This document shows, one piece after another, positions 42,684-50,736 of a stretch of 64,000 nucleotides of DNA. The notes beneath the pieces are model-generated. The model ran no database searches. It was not told the origin of the DNA and saw only the letters and a list, made by a program, of their open reading frames with translations. The DNA is taken from positions 2,232,001 to 2,296,000 of the forward strand of contig JANSYK010000001.1 of NCBI GenBank assembly GCA_024742485.1, given 5' to 3'. A program made the translations under genes and the position numbers. Position 1 is the stretch's first letter. Every line of letters begins with the position of its first letter. The stretch comes from Alphaproteobacteria bacterium (GTDB lineage: Bacteria > Pseudomonadota > Alphaproteobacteria > Rhizobiales > Rhizobiaceae).

Positions 42684-43043
42684 ATGAAAATACTACTGGC
42701 CGAAGACGACAACGATATGCGCCGCTTTCTGGTCAAGGCTCTGGAAAAAGCCGGCTATGCCGTCCAGTCCTACGACAATGGCGCCAGCGCCTATGAACGG
42801 TTACGCGAAGAACCCTTTTCCCTGCTTCTGACCGATATCGTCATGCCGGAGATGGACGGCATCGAACTGGCCCGCCGGGCAACGGAGCTTGATCCGGACC
42901 TCAAGGTGATGTTCATCACCGGCTTTGCGGCTGTTGCGCTCAACCCCGAATCCGATGCGCCGAAGGATGCGACGGTCCTGTCCAAGCCGTTTCATTTGCG
43001 CGACCTCGTCAACGAGGTTGAAAAGATTTTGCAGGCCGCTTAG
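42684..43043 (+). CDS. cpdR: Response regulator CpdR
   Basis: 119 residues, a single receiver domain. The sequence MKILLAEDDNDMRRFLVKAL and the phospho-acceptor Asp51 in LLLTDIVMPEMDGIELA, followed by VMFITGFAAVALN and VLSKPFHLRDLV, is nearly the CpdR1 protein of rhizobia. CpdR, when unphosphorylated, delivers ClpXP to the cell pole and helps degrade cell-cycle proteins such as CtrA. It is phosphorylated through the CckA-ChpT relay. The stop codon overlaps the first base of the MITE-like element. Confidence 0.93.
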   Translation: MKILLAEDDNDMRRFLVKALEKAGYAVQSYDNGASAYERLREEPFSLLLTDIVMPEMDGIELARRATELDPDLKVMFITGFAAVALNPESDAPKDATVLSKPFHLRDLVNEVEKILQAA

Positions 43044-43309
43044 AGCGCGTCAAGATTAACTGGAACCATTCTGCCGAAGTGTATTTGCGTCAAGATCGAG
43101 CAGGAAACGCAGGCCGGGCTGGTGGCCCGGCCGAGGCTTGCTGCGAAGGCATTGGAGCAAATACGCCCGGCCCTTCGGGTTTGCGGGCGGCGAGCGCCCA
43201 CTTTGTCAGGATGCTCGCGAGATGCCTCCGGCATCGCTCTGCGCTCCTTCCGCGTGGATCACTCCGCCGACCACAAACAGAATTGATTCCATTTAATCCT
43301 GACGCGCTC
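43043..43309. mobile_element. MITE-like element with ~31-bp terminal inverted repeats
   Basis: The left end (43043-43073) starts GAGCGCGTCAAGATTAACTG and the right end (43278-43309), read inversely, starts GAGCGCGTCAGGATTAAATG. They match at about 27 of 32 positions with one indel. The 267-bp body has no ORF but several hairpins, for example GGCCGGGC-TGGTG-GCCCGGCC near 43111-43131. It begins inside the cpdR stop codon and ends 62 nt before tRNA-Val. Non-autonomous transposons of this type are common in rhizobia; no transposase is here. Confidence 0.7.
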
Positions 43310-43371
43310 ATATTCTCGATCACAAGGCTTGACCTGCCCCTGCATTTCATGGTGTATGCGGCCGGTCGGAT

Positions 43372-43446
43372 GGGCGATTAGCTCAGCGGGAGAGCACTTC
43401 GTTGACATCGAAGGGGTCACTGGTTCAATCCCAGTATCGCCCACCA
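43372..43446 (+). tRNA. tRNA-Val (anticodon GAC)
   Basis: 75 nt including an encoded CCA end. The acceptor stem is GGGCGAT/ATCGCCC, D-arm TAGCTCAGCGGGAGAGCA, anticodon stem-loop CTTCG-TTGACAT-CGAAG with anticodon GAC, and T-arm with GGTTCAATCC. All stems pair without mismatch. Confidence 0.95.
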
Positions 43447-43582
43447 TCCTTCAAAATCTCCAGTTCGAAATTGTGCGTGAAGCCATCCGACCGACCGGCT
43501 CGATCGTCCGGTCGGCCGTCCACTTGCCAGCATCAATTGAACCGTGCGGCATAGCCGGCAGCCCGGCCGTAATCCGGACCGG

Positions 43583-43984
43583 CTATCTCAGCGGGAACAG
43601 TACCGGGATAACCTCGACCTGTGGCTTTCCTGAAATGCCGTAGGCTGCCGGAATCGCCTTGAATGTATCGGACTGCAGAAAAGCAGCCATCGCAGCCTTG
43701 CTTTCCCATATATAGATGCCGCCATAGGTGTTGGGTGCTTCGAGCTCGAGATAGTATTTCTGTACCAGGCCGGGCATCGCCTCAAAGGCCGGCTTTCTTT
43801 CTTCGGCTGCAGCCAGCACGGCATCGCGTGACAGATTGCTTTCAAATCGAACGAACTGAACAATGTGCCCCGGTTGGGCCTTGGCGGTCACATCCGCATC
43901 CGAGGCCTGGCCTGCGCTGCTTGCAACAGTGGCTGCGGTCAAGACGACGGCGGATGCGAGTGCATTGATCGGGCTGGTTGGCAT
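43583..43984 (-). CDS. Exported YdhR-like (dimeric alpha/beta-barrel) protein
   Basis: 133 residues with AAGGA before ATG. The N-terminal segment INALASAVVLTAATVASSAG is a signal peptide, so the product is periplasmic. The remainder (IVQFVRFESNLSRDAVLAAA, LVQKYYLELEAPNTYGGIYI, WESKAAMAAFLQSDTFKAI) matches the YdhR/monooxygenase-like barrel fold. An exported member of this mostly cytoplasmic family is unusual. Divergent from the AraC gene at 44297. Confidence 0.75.
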   Translation of the reverse strand: MPTSPINALASAVVLTAATVASSAGQASDADVTAKAQPGHIVQFVRFESNLSRDAVLAAAEERKPAFEAMPGLVQKYYLELEAPNTYGGIYIWESKAAMAAFLQSDTFKAIPAAYGISGKPQVEVIPVLFPLR

Positions 43985-44296
43985 CTTGGATTTTCCTTAT
44001 GTGAATCGACCAATCCAGTATGCGCATATGCACCGGATCGGTCTTGGCCCCATGTGACAAAGTTTTGACCCTTCACGCCAAGCTTCCTAGTGTGATGTCT
44101 GTGCGAGTCGATAGACTCACGCGCATCAAATCAGGTGCAATCGGACTCTTTTATCGTCCGCGCGGCAGGAGAAAAACGCTGAAAACGAGGATCATCAGGA
44201 GCCATAACCGCACAATGGCGTATTGGGGCCGAACCACAACCTGCGCCAGCAACACCGGGCGTATCACGTAATGCCCTCTTGCCAGTCCTTGCCCTG
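43985..44296. other. Divergent intergenic region before the AraC-type gene
   Basis: 312 bases. It holds a short inverted repeat GAGTC-GATA-GACTC (44105-44118), a possible operator for the divergent genes. No coding region is supported. Confidence 0.4.
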
Positions 44297-45295
44297 ATGG
44301 AGACCCATCGCAACACCACCGCCACCGTTCGTGCGGTCCTTGCCGCAGCGCAGGATGCAGGCGTCCAGCCGACCGACCTGCTTTCCGAGGCCGGAATTTC
44401 GAACGATCTGGCATCGGATCCCGATGGCGAAGTGTCTCTTGCCACGATGCAAACGTTTTGGCAGAGCGCCTACCGTCTGTCCGGTGATCCCTATCTGGCG
44501 ATTCATGCGGGGCTCAAGGCAGCACACGGGTCTTACAAGACGCTCGACTACCTTCTGATATCAGCCACAACCCTCGGCGAAGGAGTATCGCAGTTCATCG
44601 AGCATTTCCGTTTGATCAACACCTGGCTGAATTTTGCTTTCGAGGAAGAACACGATCAATTCCATCTGACACTCAGGTCCAAGATCGGCCCCGTCCCGTT
44701 TCCGGCGGTCGAGATAACATTCACGGCAATTACCGAGCGCGCCCGGCGTATTCTCGGGTCCGACTGGTCTCCAAAGGCCATCGAATTCCTGCATTCACCG
44801 CAAGGCGACCGCGCATTCTATGACGGATTTTTCCGGTGTCCGGTGGCCTTTGCGGCCGAGAATGCACGCATGACATTGTCCCGGGAACAGTACGAAACAC
44901 CACTCCCGACCGGAGATGCCGGCCTGTACCGTGTTCTCATGAGTCATGCCGAACGCCTCAGCTCGGAGCGACCGGCACCGGATGATTTGGTGGCACGGAC
45001 CAGAAGCGAGATTCTGCGGGTTTTGCGGGACGGTCCGCCCACCATTGAAACCATCGCCGGCGCCCTGGGCCTTGGGTCAAGGACGATGCAGCGCAGGCTG
45101 TCCGAACGGGGCGAAGTGTTTTCAAAACTGGTGGACCGGGTGCGCGAAGACCAGGCCCGCGACCTGGTGGCCGGACAGGCCATGGCTCTGAACGAAATCG
45201 CGTTTTTCCTGGGCTTTGCCGATCAAAGCGCCTTTTCAAGAGCGTTCAAGCGCTGGACGGGCCAGACACCGAAAGCGTTCCGAAAGGATGCCTGA
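44297..45295 (+). CDS. AraC-family regulator with arabinose-operon-type sensor domain
   Basis: 332 residues from ATG 44297; an upstream TTG at 44279 is less likely. The N-terminal 190 residues follow the AraC_binding_2-like pattern (ATVRAVLAAAQDAGVQPTDL, GDPYLAIHAGLKAAHGSYKT). The C-terminal HTH is TIETIAGALGLGSRTMQRRL and LNEIAFFLGFADQSAFSRAF followed by KRWTGQTPKAFR. The effector and targets are unknown. The divergent YdhR-like gene may be a target. Confidence 0.88.
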   Translation: METHRNTTATVRAVLAAAQDAGVQPTDLLSEAGISNDLASDPDGEVSLATMQTFWQSAYRLSGDPYLAIHAGLKAAHGSYKTLDYLLISATTLGEGVSQFIEHFRLINTWLNFAFEEEHDQFHLTLRSKIGPVPFPAVEITFTAITERARRILGSDWSPKAIEFLHSPQGDRAFYDGFFRCPVAFAAENARMTLSREQYETPLPTGDAGLYRVLMSHAERLSSERPAPDDLVARTRSEILRVLRDGPPTIETIAGALGLGSRTMQRRLSERGEVFSKLVDRVREDQARDLVAGQAMALNEIAFFLGFADQSAFSRAFKRWTGQTPKAFRKDA

Positions 45296-45404
45296 ACGGA
45301 AAATTCCATGGCACAATTGGGGACACGAGACGGGATTCCGGCTGAAAGCGCGTTGAACGGGTGAAAACAGCAAGTCGTTAAGCGCCGACGCATGTGAGCG
45401 CTCT

Positions 45405-45449
45405 ACCATACAGTTGTGTATTGTTTTCTACAATACACAACTGTATGGT
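45405..45449. promoter_or_regulatory. Large double palindrome, TetR operator
   Basis: ACCATACAGTTGTGTATTG (45405-45423) and CAATACACAACTGTATGGT (45431-45449) are perfect 19-bp inverted arms with a 7-nt spacer. Each arm is itself a palindrome, ATACA-N4-TGTAT, so two operator sites face each other. The element runs up to the likely start of the TetR gene (45445/45457), so binding would block transcription or translation start of the operon. Confidence 0.75.
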
Positions 45450-45456
45450 TTTGGTC

Positions 45457-46011
45457 ATGACGAAACGGCTCTCCAGGCAAGACTGGATCGCGCACGGATT
45501 TGAAGTGCTCAAAACGGAAGGCCACGAGGGCTTGAAGGCTGATCGCATGGTCAAGGCCTTGAACGTGTCCCGCGGCAGCTTCTATTGGCATTTCAAATCG
45601 ATTGACGGCTTTCATGCTGCCCTTCTCTCCGCATGGCGTGAGCAGATCACAGAAGCGGTGATCGCGGAGTTGCGGGACATCGGGGGCGCTGAAAACCAGC
45701 TGACAGAGCTGATCTCCCGGGTAATTCTTACACCACAAAGGATCGAGGCGGCCATGCGTTCCTGGGGTCGGATCGAGCCAAAGATCGCGATGGCCGTTGC
45801 CGCCGTCGATACGATACGCATCGATTACATCACTGATGTCATCGCCCGCGAAGGGATCCCGCAAGACATCGCACGGGGCCGCGCCATCATGCTGTCATGG
45901 AGCTACATTGGACGAGCGTTATCACCGGATCTGGCTGCCACGCTGGATCACACCGTTCACCGCGATCTGGGTCGAATTTTCCTGAGCCCCGATCTCGACA
46001 AGGACACCTGA
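45457..46011 (+). CDS. TetR-family transcriptional regulator
   Basis: 184 residues from ATG 45457; ATG 45445 is four codons upstream inside the operator, and neither has a good SD. The HTH is FEVLKTEGHEGLKADRMVKA, then LNVSRGSFYWHFKSIDGFHA. The C-terminal ligand domain has no named signature. It probably binds the double palindrome just upstream and controls itself and the SRPBCC gene, which starts 1 nt after this stop. Confidence 0.88.
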   Translation: MTKRLSRQDWIAHGFEVLKTEGHEGLKADRMVKALNVSRGSFYWHFKSIDGFHAALLSAWREQITEAVIAELRDIGGAENQLTELISRVILTPQRIEAAMRSWGRIEPKIAMAVAAVDTIRIDYITDVIAREGIPQDIARGRAIMLSWSYIGRALSPDLAATLDHTVHRDLGRIFLSPDLDKDT

Positions 46012-46012
46012 T

Positions 46013-46456
46013 ATGAAAACAGTTGAGCTGAAGCACACATACGATGCTTCCCCCGAGCGGCTTTGGGCCCTGGCGACAGACTTCGGAGCGCTGAAGAGAG
46101 TGATGCGGGGCTTCGTTACGTTTCGGGACCTGCCCACGGGGCGCACCTATACCGGTCAGAAGTTCGACGTTCAGGTTTCTCTTTTCGGTATGCTTCCCTG
46201 GCAGCCCTATCACATGGAGATCATTGCCTGTGACGACGCCAGCATGGTGCTGCGGTCTTCCGAAAGGGGCGCAGGCGTAACATCATGGCGGCACACGCTT
46301 TCGGTCACAAAAACGGACACCGGCGGCAGTTGCCTTACGGACCACATCGAAATCGAAGCCGGCATCCTGACATTCGCTTTCGCAAAATGGGCGCGGTTCA
46401 TGTACGCAGGCCGACACAAACCGCGAAAGGCGCTTCTGGCATCAGGAGCGTTTTGA
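46013..46456 (+). CDS. SRPBCC-family protein
   Basis: 147 residues. The start KTVELKHTYDASPERLWALA and TDFGALKRVMRGFVTFRDLP, then a C-terminal helix (LTFAFAKWARFMYAGRHKPR), fit the SRPBCC fold. Second gene of the TetR operon, 1 nt after the regulator stop, so its product may bind the same ligand that the regulator senses. Confidence 0.75.
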   Translation: MKTVELKHTYDASPERLWALATDFGALKRVMRGFVTFRDLPTGRTYTGQKFDVQVSLFGMLPWQPYHMEIIACDDASMVLRSSERGAGVTSWRHTLSVTKTDTGGSCLTDHIEIEAGILTFAFAKWARFMYAGRHKPRKALLASGAF

Positions 46457-46499
46457 TCTCTTCGGCCCCAGTGGCAAACATCCATCCTGTACAGCTGCA

Positions 46500-46840
46500 A
46501 AACTGTTGATGGCCAGTGGCACTGATGCAGTGAGAGCCCGCCTGGAGCATCGCGCGAAACGTGATAGGAGACGATGGTCAGCTGACCTGCCGATTGCAGC
46601 CGGCCGACAAAGTAGAAGTGGTTCCCGTCTCCCTGGGTCGCGAAGTGGCCCCAGGCGACACTTTCCAGACCCTTGGTAAAGGGATTGGCGTCGATCTGCC
46701 CCATCAGATCCCGCGGCACTTCCACCGGGCGCTTGTCACGTTTGGTCGATCCGAAATGCAGATGGCGCCAGATCGTGTCCAATGGGCGTTTGGGGGACCG
46801 TCATCACGCTTGAGCGCCGTCATCGCCATGAAACAGCAGA
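46500..46840 (-). pseudogene. Fragment of an RtcB-like RNA ligase gene
   Basis: One minus-strand frame encodes DTIWRHLHFGSTKRDKRPVE, then GQIDANPFTKGLESVAWGHF and ATQGDGNHFYFVGRLQSAGQ, then IVSYHVSRDAPGG. ATQGDGNHF and the following HVSR correspond to the RtcB GxGNHF and HHGSR metal/substrate region. The first upstream piece, MAMTALKRDDGPPNAHW, is in another frame, so a frameshift separates them. The HHGSR motif has decayed to YHVSR, and the rest of the gene is absent. It is a dead remnant overlapping the SRPBCC gene end. Confidence 0.5.
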
Positions 46841-47129
46841 TATCGACGGAGTGGCAGCACGGTTTTTAGGTGATCTGGAGCCAAATCCCGCAATGCATCA
46901 GCGCCGGCACTTCACGGCGCGATCACGAAATGTTCACCAAACCTTTCCCCGATGTAATTTTGTTGCCCGGTTTTTCTCACAGCAGGTCTCTATATTCGTC
47001 TCAATCAAAAACAAGAAACCAATGGCAGGGGCCATGAGCGGCTCTGCGGCTGATCGGCCCCTGTCCATCAGCAACGACCATCCGGTCGGGTCCGTAAATG
47101 GTAATAGGCCGGGGCATCGGCCCGACCCG

Positions 47130-47155
47130 CTGGAGACGGGTAACACCGTCTCCAG
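47130..47155 (-). terminator. Perfect 10-bp hairpin after the gene at 47160
   Basis: CTGGAGACGG (47130-47139), loop GTAACA, CCGTCTCCAG (47146-47155). It starts 4 nt beyond the minus-strand stop codon. No U-tract is present, so it may act as a 3' stabiliser or a weak terminator. Confidence 0.45.
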
Positions 47156-47159
47156 TCCG

Positions 47160-47588
47160 TCACTTTGCCGACCGGCTGCCTGTCTCCCAGACAACCCTTA
47201 TCCCCTGCCGCACCCGCAGAATCCGTCCGTGATATTCGGACCGGATCGCGTCAAAAAACAGCTGTGCATGGGTTGCCTTGGCGAAGCGTGCCAGCACCTG
47301 TTGCACATCTTTGTCATCATCGAACCAAAGCTCCACCTTGAAGGCGAGATCTTCGTGCGCGGATTCGGCGGCCTGAACCGGGGCGTTGGGTTTCTTGCGC
47401 TCGAAGACGTCGGTCAGCGCGCGCGCCTGAGCCGTGCAGACCAGCTTGGCATATTCGTAGGAAAACGGCACACGTTTGGAATAGGCAACCGTTGCAAAGG
47501 CCCGGTCGCCGGAATCAAGAATATAGACATGCGTTCCGTTTTTCAGAACACGCAACGGAAAGCGTATATGGCTGACGACTTCAGACAA
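47160..47588 (-). CDS. Hypothetical protein
   Basis: 142 residues if translation starts at TTG 47588 (AGGA about 9 nt upstream); the open frame extends to 47705 with unconvincing sequence. The sequence VVSHIRFPLRVLKNGTHVYI, RAFATVAYSKRVPFSYEYAK and AHEDLAFKVELWFDDDKDVQ looks like a real soluble protein with mixed strand and helix. I do not recognise a family. Start and function are uncertain. Confidence 0.5.
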   Translation of the reverse strand: MSEVVSHIRFPLRVLKNGTHVYILDSGDRAFATVAYSKRVPFSYEYAKLVCTAQARALTDVFERKKPNAPVQAAESAHEDLAFKVELWFDDDKDVQQVLARFAKATHAQLFFDAIRSEYHGRILRVRQGIRVVWETGSRSAK

Positions 47589-47730
47589 GGACCGTTTTCC
47601 TGTCCCCGACCTGCCTGTTGGCTCACACCGAAGGTGCGAAAATAGGAGAAAACAGGGGGCATTGTGAAGAGACCGGAGGCTGTGATGACGTCCCGCTGCA
47701 ACCATCCCGATGCAGCCCGGCCAGCAGGTC

Positions 47731-47940
47731 CTATTGATGCGGTCCGATGTGAAAACGCATGCCGGTCAGCGCGGCATCCAGATAGGTCATCGGACGATAA
47801 ATGTAATAAAGCGCAATCGGTTCCCGCGGAAAAATCACATAGGTGTTGCCATCCGTCTCCCACACTTCGGCATTCAACAGGCGCAATGCCAGGTAACCCA
47901 ACAGATAGATGACAACAGCCACCAGTAGAATTCGTTTCAT
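47731..47940 (-). CDS. Small membrane-anchored hypothetical protein
   Basis: 69 residues from ATG 47940 with GGGAGG 9 nt upstream. One N-terminal membrane helix (RILLVAVVIYLLGYLALRLL) is followed by a short soluble part NAEVWETDGNTYVIFPREPI and then ALYYIYRPMTYLD. The strong SD and clear topology favour a real gene. Function unknown. Confidence 0.65.
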   Translation of the reverse strand: MKRILLVAVVIYLLGYLALRLLNAEVWETDGNTYVIFPREPIALYYIYRPMTYLDAALTGMRFHIGPHQ

Positions 47941-48069
47941 GATCAATGGCCTCCCCTGCCGGGCTTTGCACGATCCATACCATGGCACGCCGTATGATAA
48001 ATCTGAAGCTGGCGTTGCGGATAATTCGCGGTATCATTCCCGAAACACTCGATCAGGAGACAATGCGGC

Positions 48070-48738
48070 ATGGCGGATCCGTCCAATCCGAGGACCATCT
48101 TATGTTACGGCGATTCCATCACATGGGGGTTCGATGCCGCCGGTGGAACCGATTATCTGCGCCATTCCTTCACGGAACGATGGACCCGGCGCCTGGGCGC
48201 TGAACTGGGACCCGACTACCACATTGTAGAAGAGGGGTTGAACGGCAGGACCACGGTATTCGACGACCCCATCTCCGGCGGCAAGAGCGGCCTTGCCGAT
48301 CTGCCCAACACCCTGCAAAGCCACATGCCGGTCTCACTGTTGATCCTGATGCTCGGCTCCAACGACCTGATGACACGCTTCAACCTCAACGCCCACGAGA
48401 TCGCGCGTGGCCTTGGACGCGTCATAGAATGCGCCTCCCGTTCCACCTGCGGACCGGACAGTCAGGCGCCAAAGATCCTGGTCCTGATACCGCCGGTCGT
48501 GGGAACCCTTGCCGGCCCACTGGTCGAGCCCATGTATGACGCGGAAAAGAGCGTCGTGGTGTCGCGCCAGCTTCGCCAGACCTACCCAGCTGTCGCCGAA
48601 CAATTCGGCGCCCAATGTCTGGATACCGACCAATTTGCCAAAAGCAGCACAATCGACGGATTGCATCTCGACCGGGACATGCAACAACCTTTCGCCATGG
48701 CCCTGGCCAGCGCCGTTCGCGGTATTTTCTGGCCTTAG
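48070..48738 (+). CDS. SGNH/GDSL-type hydrolase (arylesterase-like)
   Basis: 222 residues. Block I is ILCYGDSITWGFD (nucleophile Ser), block II VEEGLNGRTTVFDD (Gly), block III LILMLGSNDLMTRF (Asn) and block V STIDGLHLDRD (Asp and His). All four SGNH residues are intact. No signal peptide is visible. Likely an esterase or lipase acting on small esters. Confidence 0.9.
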   Translation: MADPSNPRTILCYGDSITWGFDAAGGTDYLRHSFTERWTRRLGAELGPDYHIVEEGLNGRTTVFDDPISGGKSGLADLPNTLQSHMPVSLLILMLGSNDLMTRFNLNAHEIARGLGRVIECASRSTCGPDSQAPKILVLIPPVVGTLAGPLVEPMYDAEKSVVVSRQLRQTYPAVAEQFGAQCLDTDQFAKSSTIDGLHLDRDMQQPFAMALASAVRGIFWP

Positions 48739-48902
48739 CCGGCACCTCTCTGGTGCATTTGGGTGAATAATCTCCCAAGGGCGCAACGAGGAGGAAAATA
48801 ATATCCCCGCACTTCGCCGGGCAGCAAAGCATTCCTTCATTCCGGGCAGGTGAAACACCACTATCAGGGACACTGGGACAATAGTCCGTCCGGAGTGGTG
48901 TT

Positions 48903-50330
48903 ATGATCGATCAGAACCGCAAATTGTCGACCTTCCCGGCCTTCTTCAACGTCGCCGGCCACAAGATTGCCGTTTTCGGCAATGGTGAGGAAGCCTTTGC
49001 CAAAACACGGTTGCTGGCCAACACGGACGCTGCGATCACGGTTTATGCCGATGCCCCGGCAACCGACTTCGCCGCATATCTGAACCGGCAGCGCATTGCC
49101 ACGATCCATGCCCCATACGATGCGCGCCAGCTGGACGGCGCAACACTGGTCTTTGCCGCCACCGGCGACGCAACGCTGGATGCGCGGATCGTCACCGATG
49201 CCCGCGCCGCGCGCATCCCGGCCAACGCCGTTGACCAGCCCGATTTCTGTGACTTTCTGACCCCCGCGCTGGTCAACCGGGCGCCGGTTGCCGTGGCAAT
49301 CGGTACCGAAGGCGCCGGTCCGGTCCTGTCCCAGATGATCCGCGCCCAGATCGACCAGATGCTGTCTCCATCGCTTGGCACGCTGGCGCAGCTTGCCGCC
49401 CATTACCGGTCCGCCGTCGACAGGGTGCTGCCGCGCGGCGCCACACGCAGGCTCTTCTGGCGCCGGTTTTTCTCCGGATCCGTCCGTGATGCCATGGCCA
49501 ACAACGACCTGCCGGGCGCCCGCAAGGCCGCTACCCATCTGCTGCACAACACCGATACGGTCGAAGGTTATGTCTGGCTGGTCGGCGCCGGCCCGGGAGC
49601 ACAGGATCTTTTGACCCTGCGCGCACAGCGCGTGCTGATGGAAGCCGACGTCATCCTGTACGATGCGCTCGTGCCGGAAACGATTGTCGATATGGGACGC
49701 CGCGACGCCGAACGGATTTCCGTCGGCAAGCGCAAGGGCTGCCATTCAAAGTCGCAAAACGAGATCAACGCGCTGCTGGTCGAGCTTGCGGCGAAAGGCA
49801 AGCGTATCGTACGACTCAAATCCGGCGATCCGCTTGTCTATGGCCGCGCTGCGGAAGAGATGGCGGCGCTGCGCGATGCATCGATCGGCTATGAGATCGT
49901 CCCCGGCATCACCTCGGCTTTTGCCGCTGCTGCCGATTTCGAGCTGCCACTGACTTTGCGCGGCGTTGCCTCTTCCCTGGTCTTCACGACCGGCCATGAT
50001 CTCAACAGCAACATCCTGCCCGATTGGGCAAAGCTTGCCATATCAGGCGCGACGATCGCCGTCTATATGGGCCGCTCGGTGGCCGCCTCCGTCGCCGAAC
50101 GGCTGGTCGAGGCGGGCCTTCCCAGTGATACTGCCGTTGCCATCGTCGAAAACGCCAGCCAGCCGAACCGCACCCTTCTCCACTGCACGATGAAGGACCT
50201 GCCGGCCATTGAGGCCCGGTCCGACCTTGCCGGTCCGGTAATGGTGATCATCGGCGATGCGGTCGCCGGTGCCAATTTCAAACAGTCCACACCGCTCTCT
50301 TCGGAAAAAGCTGCGGTTGCGGCGGCCTGA
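48903..50330 (+). CDS. cysG: Siroheme synthase CysG (dehydrogenase/ferrochelatase plus SUMT)
   Basis: 475 residues. The N-terminal domain has the NAD-binding motif KIAVFGNGEEAFAKTRLL (precorrin-2 dehydrogenase/ferrochelatase). The C-terminal domain (from about residue 225) is the uroporphyrinogen III methyltransferase, with VWLVGAGPGAQDLLTLRAQR, RLKSGDPLVYGRAAEE and VVPG-type IVPGITSAFAAAA. It makes siroheme for the sulfite/nitrite reductase encoded two genes downstream. First gene of the operon cysG-DUF2849-cysI-DUF934. Confidence 0.94.
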   Translation: MIDQNRKLSTFPAFFNVAGHKIAVFGNGEEAFAKTRLLANTDAAITVYADAPATDFAAYLNRQRIATIHAPYDARQLDGATLVFAATGDATLDARIVTDARAARIPANAVDQPDFCDFLTPALVNRAPVAVAIGTEGAGPVLSQMIRAQIDQMLSPSLGTLAQLAAHYRSAVDRVLPRGATRRLFWRRFFSGSVRDAMANNDLPGARKAATHLLHNTDTVEGYVWLVGAGPGAQDLLTLRAQRVLMEADVILYDALVPETIVDMGRRDAERISVGKRKGCHSKSQNEINALLVELAAKGKRIVRLKSGDPLVYGRAAEEMAALRDASIGYEIVPGITSAFAAAADFELPLTLRGVASSLVFTTGHDLNSNILPDWAKLAISGATIAVYMGRSVAASVAERLVEAGLPSDTAVAIVENASQPNRTLLHCTMKDLPAIEARSDLAGPVMVIIGDAVAGANFKQSTPLSSEKAAVAAA

Positions 50331-50377
50331 CGCTGCGAACTGAAGCCAGCAACAAGCCAGCAACAAGGATGTCTGCC

Positions 50378-50689
50378 ATGATGAAAGTTCTGACCGCCAA
50401 CCGCCTGACAGACGGAATCGCCGTTTGGCTCGGTGCCAATGGCCGCTGGCTGGAGCGGATCGATCACGCGCTGATTGCCCGCCATCGCGAAGCGGTTGAT
50501 GCGCTGGAACAGGCCGGTCAATCGGCCTTCCATGACAACCTGATTGTCGATGTCGCCGTCATCGACGTCGATGAGGTTGACGGTGAAATCTATCCCATCC
50601 GCCTGCGCGAACGCATTCGCGCCAAGGGCCCGACCTTTCGAACCGATCTCGGCAAGCAAGCCGAATTCCAGCAGGCTTCGGCCGCCTAG
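50378..50689 (+). CDS. DUF2849 protein
   Basis: 103 residues from ATG 50378 (AGGA 8 nt upstream; ATG 50369 overlaps the SD and 50381 is also possible). The sequence VLTANRLTDGIAVWLGANGR and VAVIDVDEVDGEIYPIRLRE is the DUF2849 signature. The gene always sits between cysG and the sulfite reductase in rhizobia; its job in sulfur assimilation is not known. A direct repeat AGCCAGCAACA occurs twice just upstream (50344-50365). Confidence 0.85.
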   Translation: MMKVLTANRLTDGIAVWLGANGRWLERIDHALIARHREAVDALEQAGQSAFHDNLIVDVAVIDVDEVDGEIYPIRLRERIRAKGPTFRTDLGKQAEFQQASAA

Positions 50690-50736
50690 AGCGCCGGGCG
50701 CTCTAGCCCATAAAGTGTTTTGTCAGGAGTTGATCC

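Larger units (their letters stand above)
46457..47159. other. Gene-poor region with RtcB remnant and hairpins
   Basis: 703 bases without an intact gene. The left half holds an RtcB-like pseudogene (separate entry). The right part (46840-47125) holds nothing coding that I can support. A perfect stem CTGGAGACGG-GTAACA-CCGTCTCCAG (47130-47155) lies just beyond the stop of the minus-strand gene at 47160 and may end its transcript. Confidence 0.45.

Noticed and set aside
43489-43521. Inverted repeat after tRNA-Val (GACCGACCGG / CCGGTCGGCC)
   Set aside because: The stem lacks a U-tract and is placed about 40 nt after the tRNA; it might be a processing or end structure, but evidence is too weak to call.
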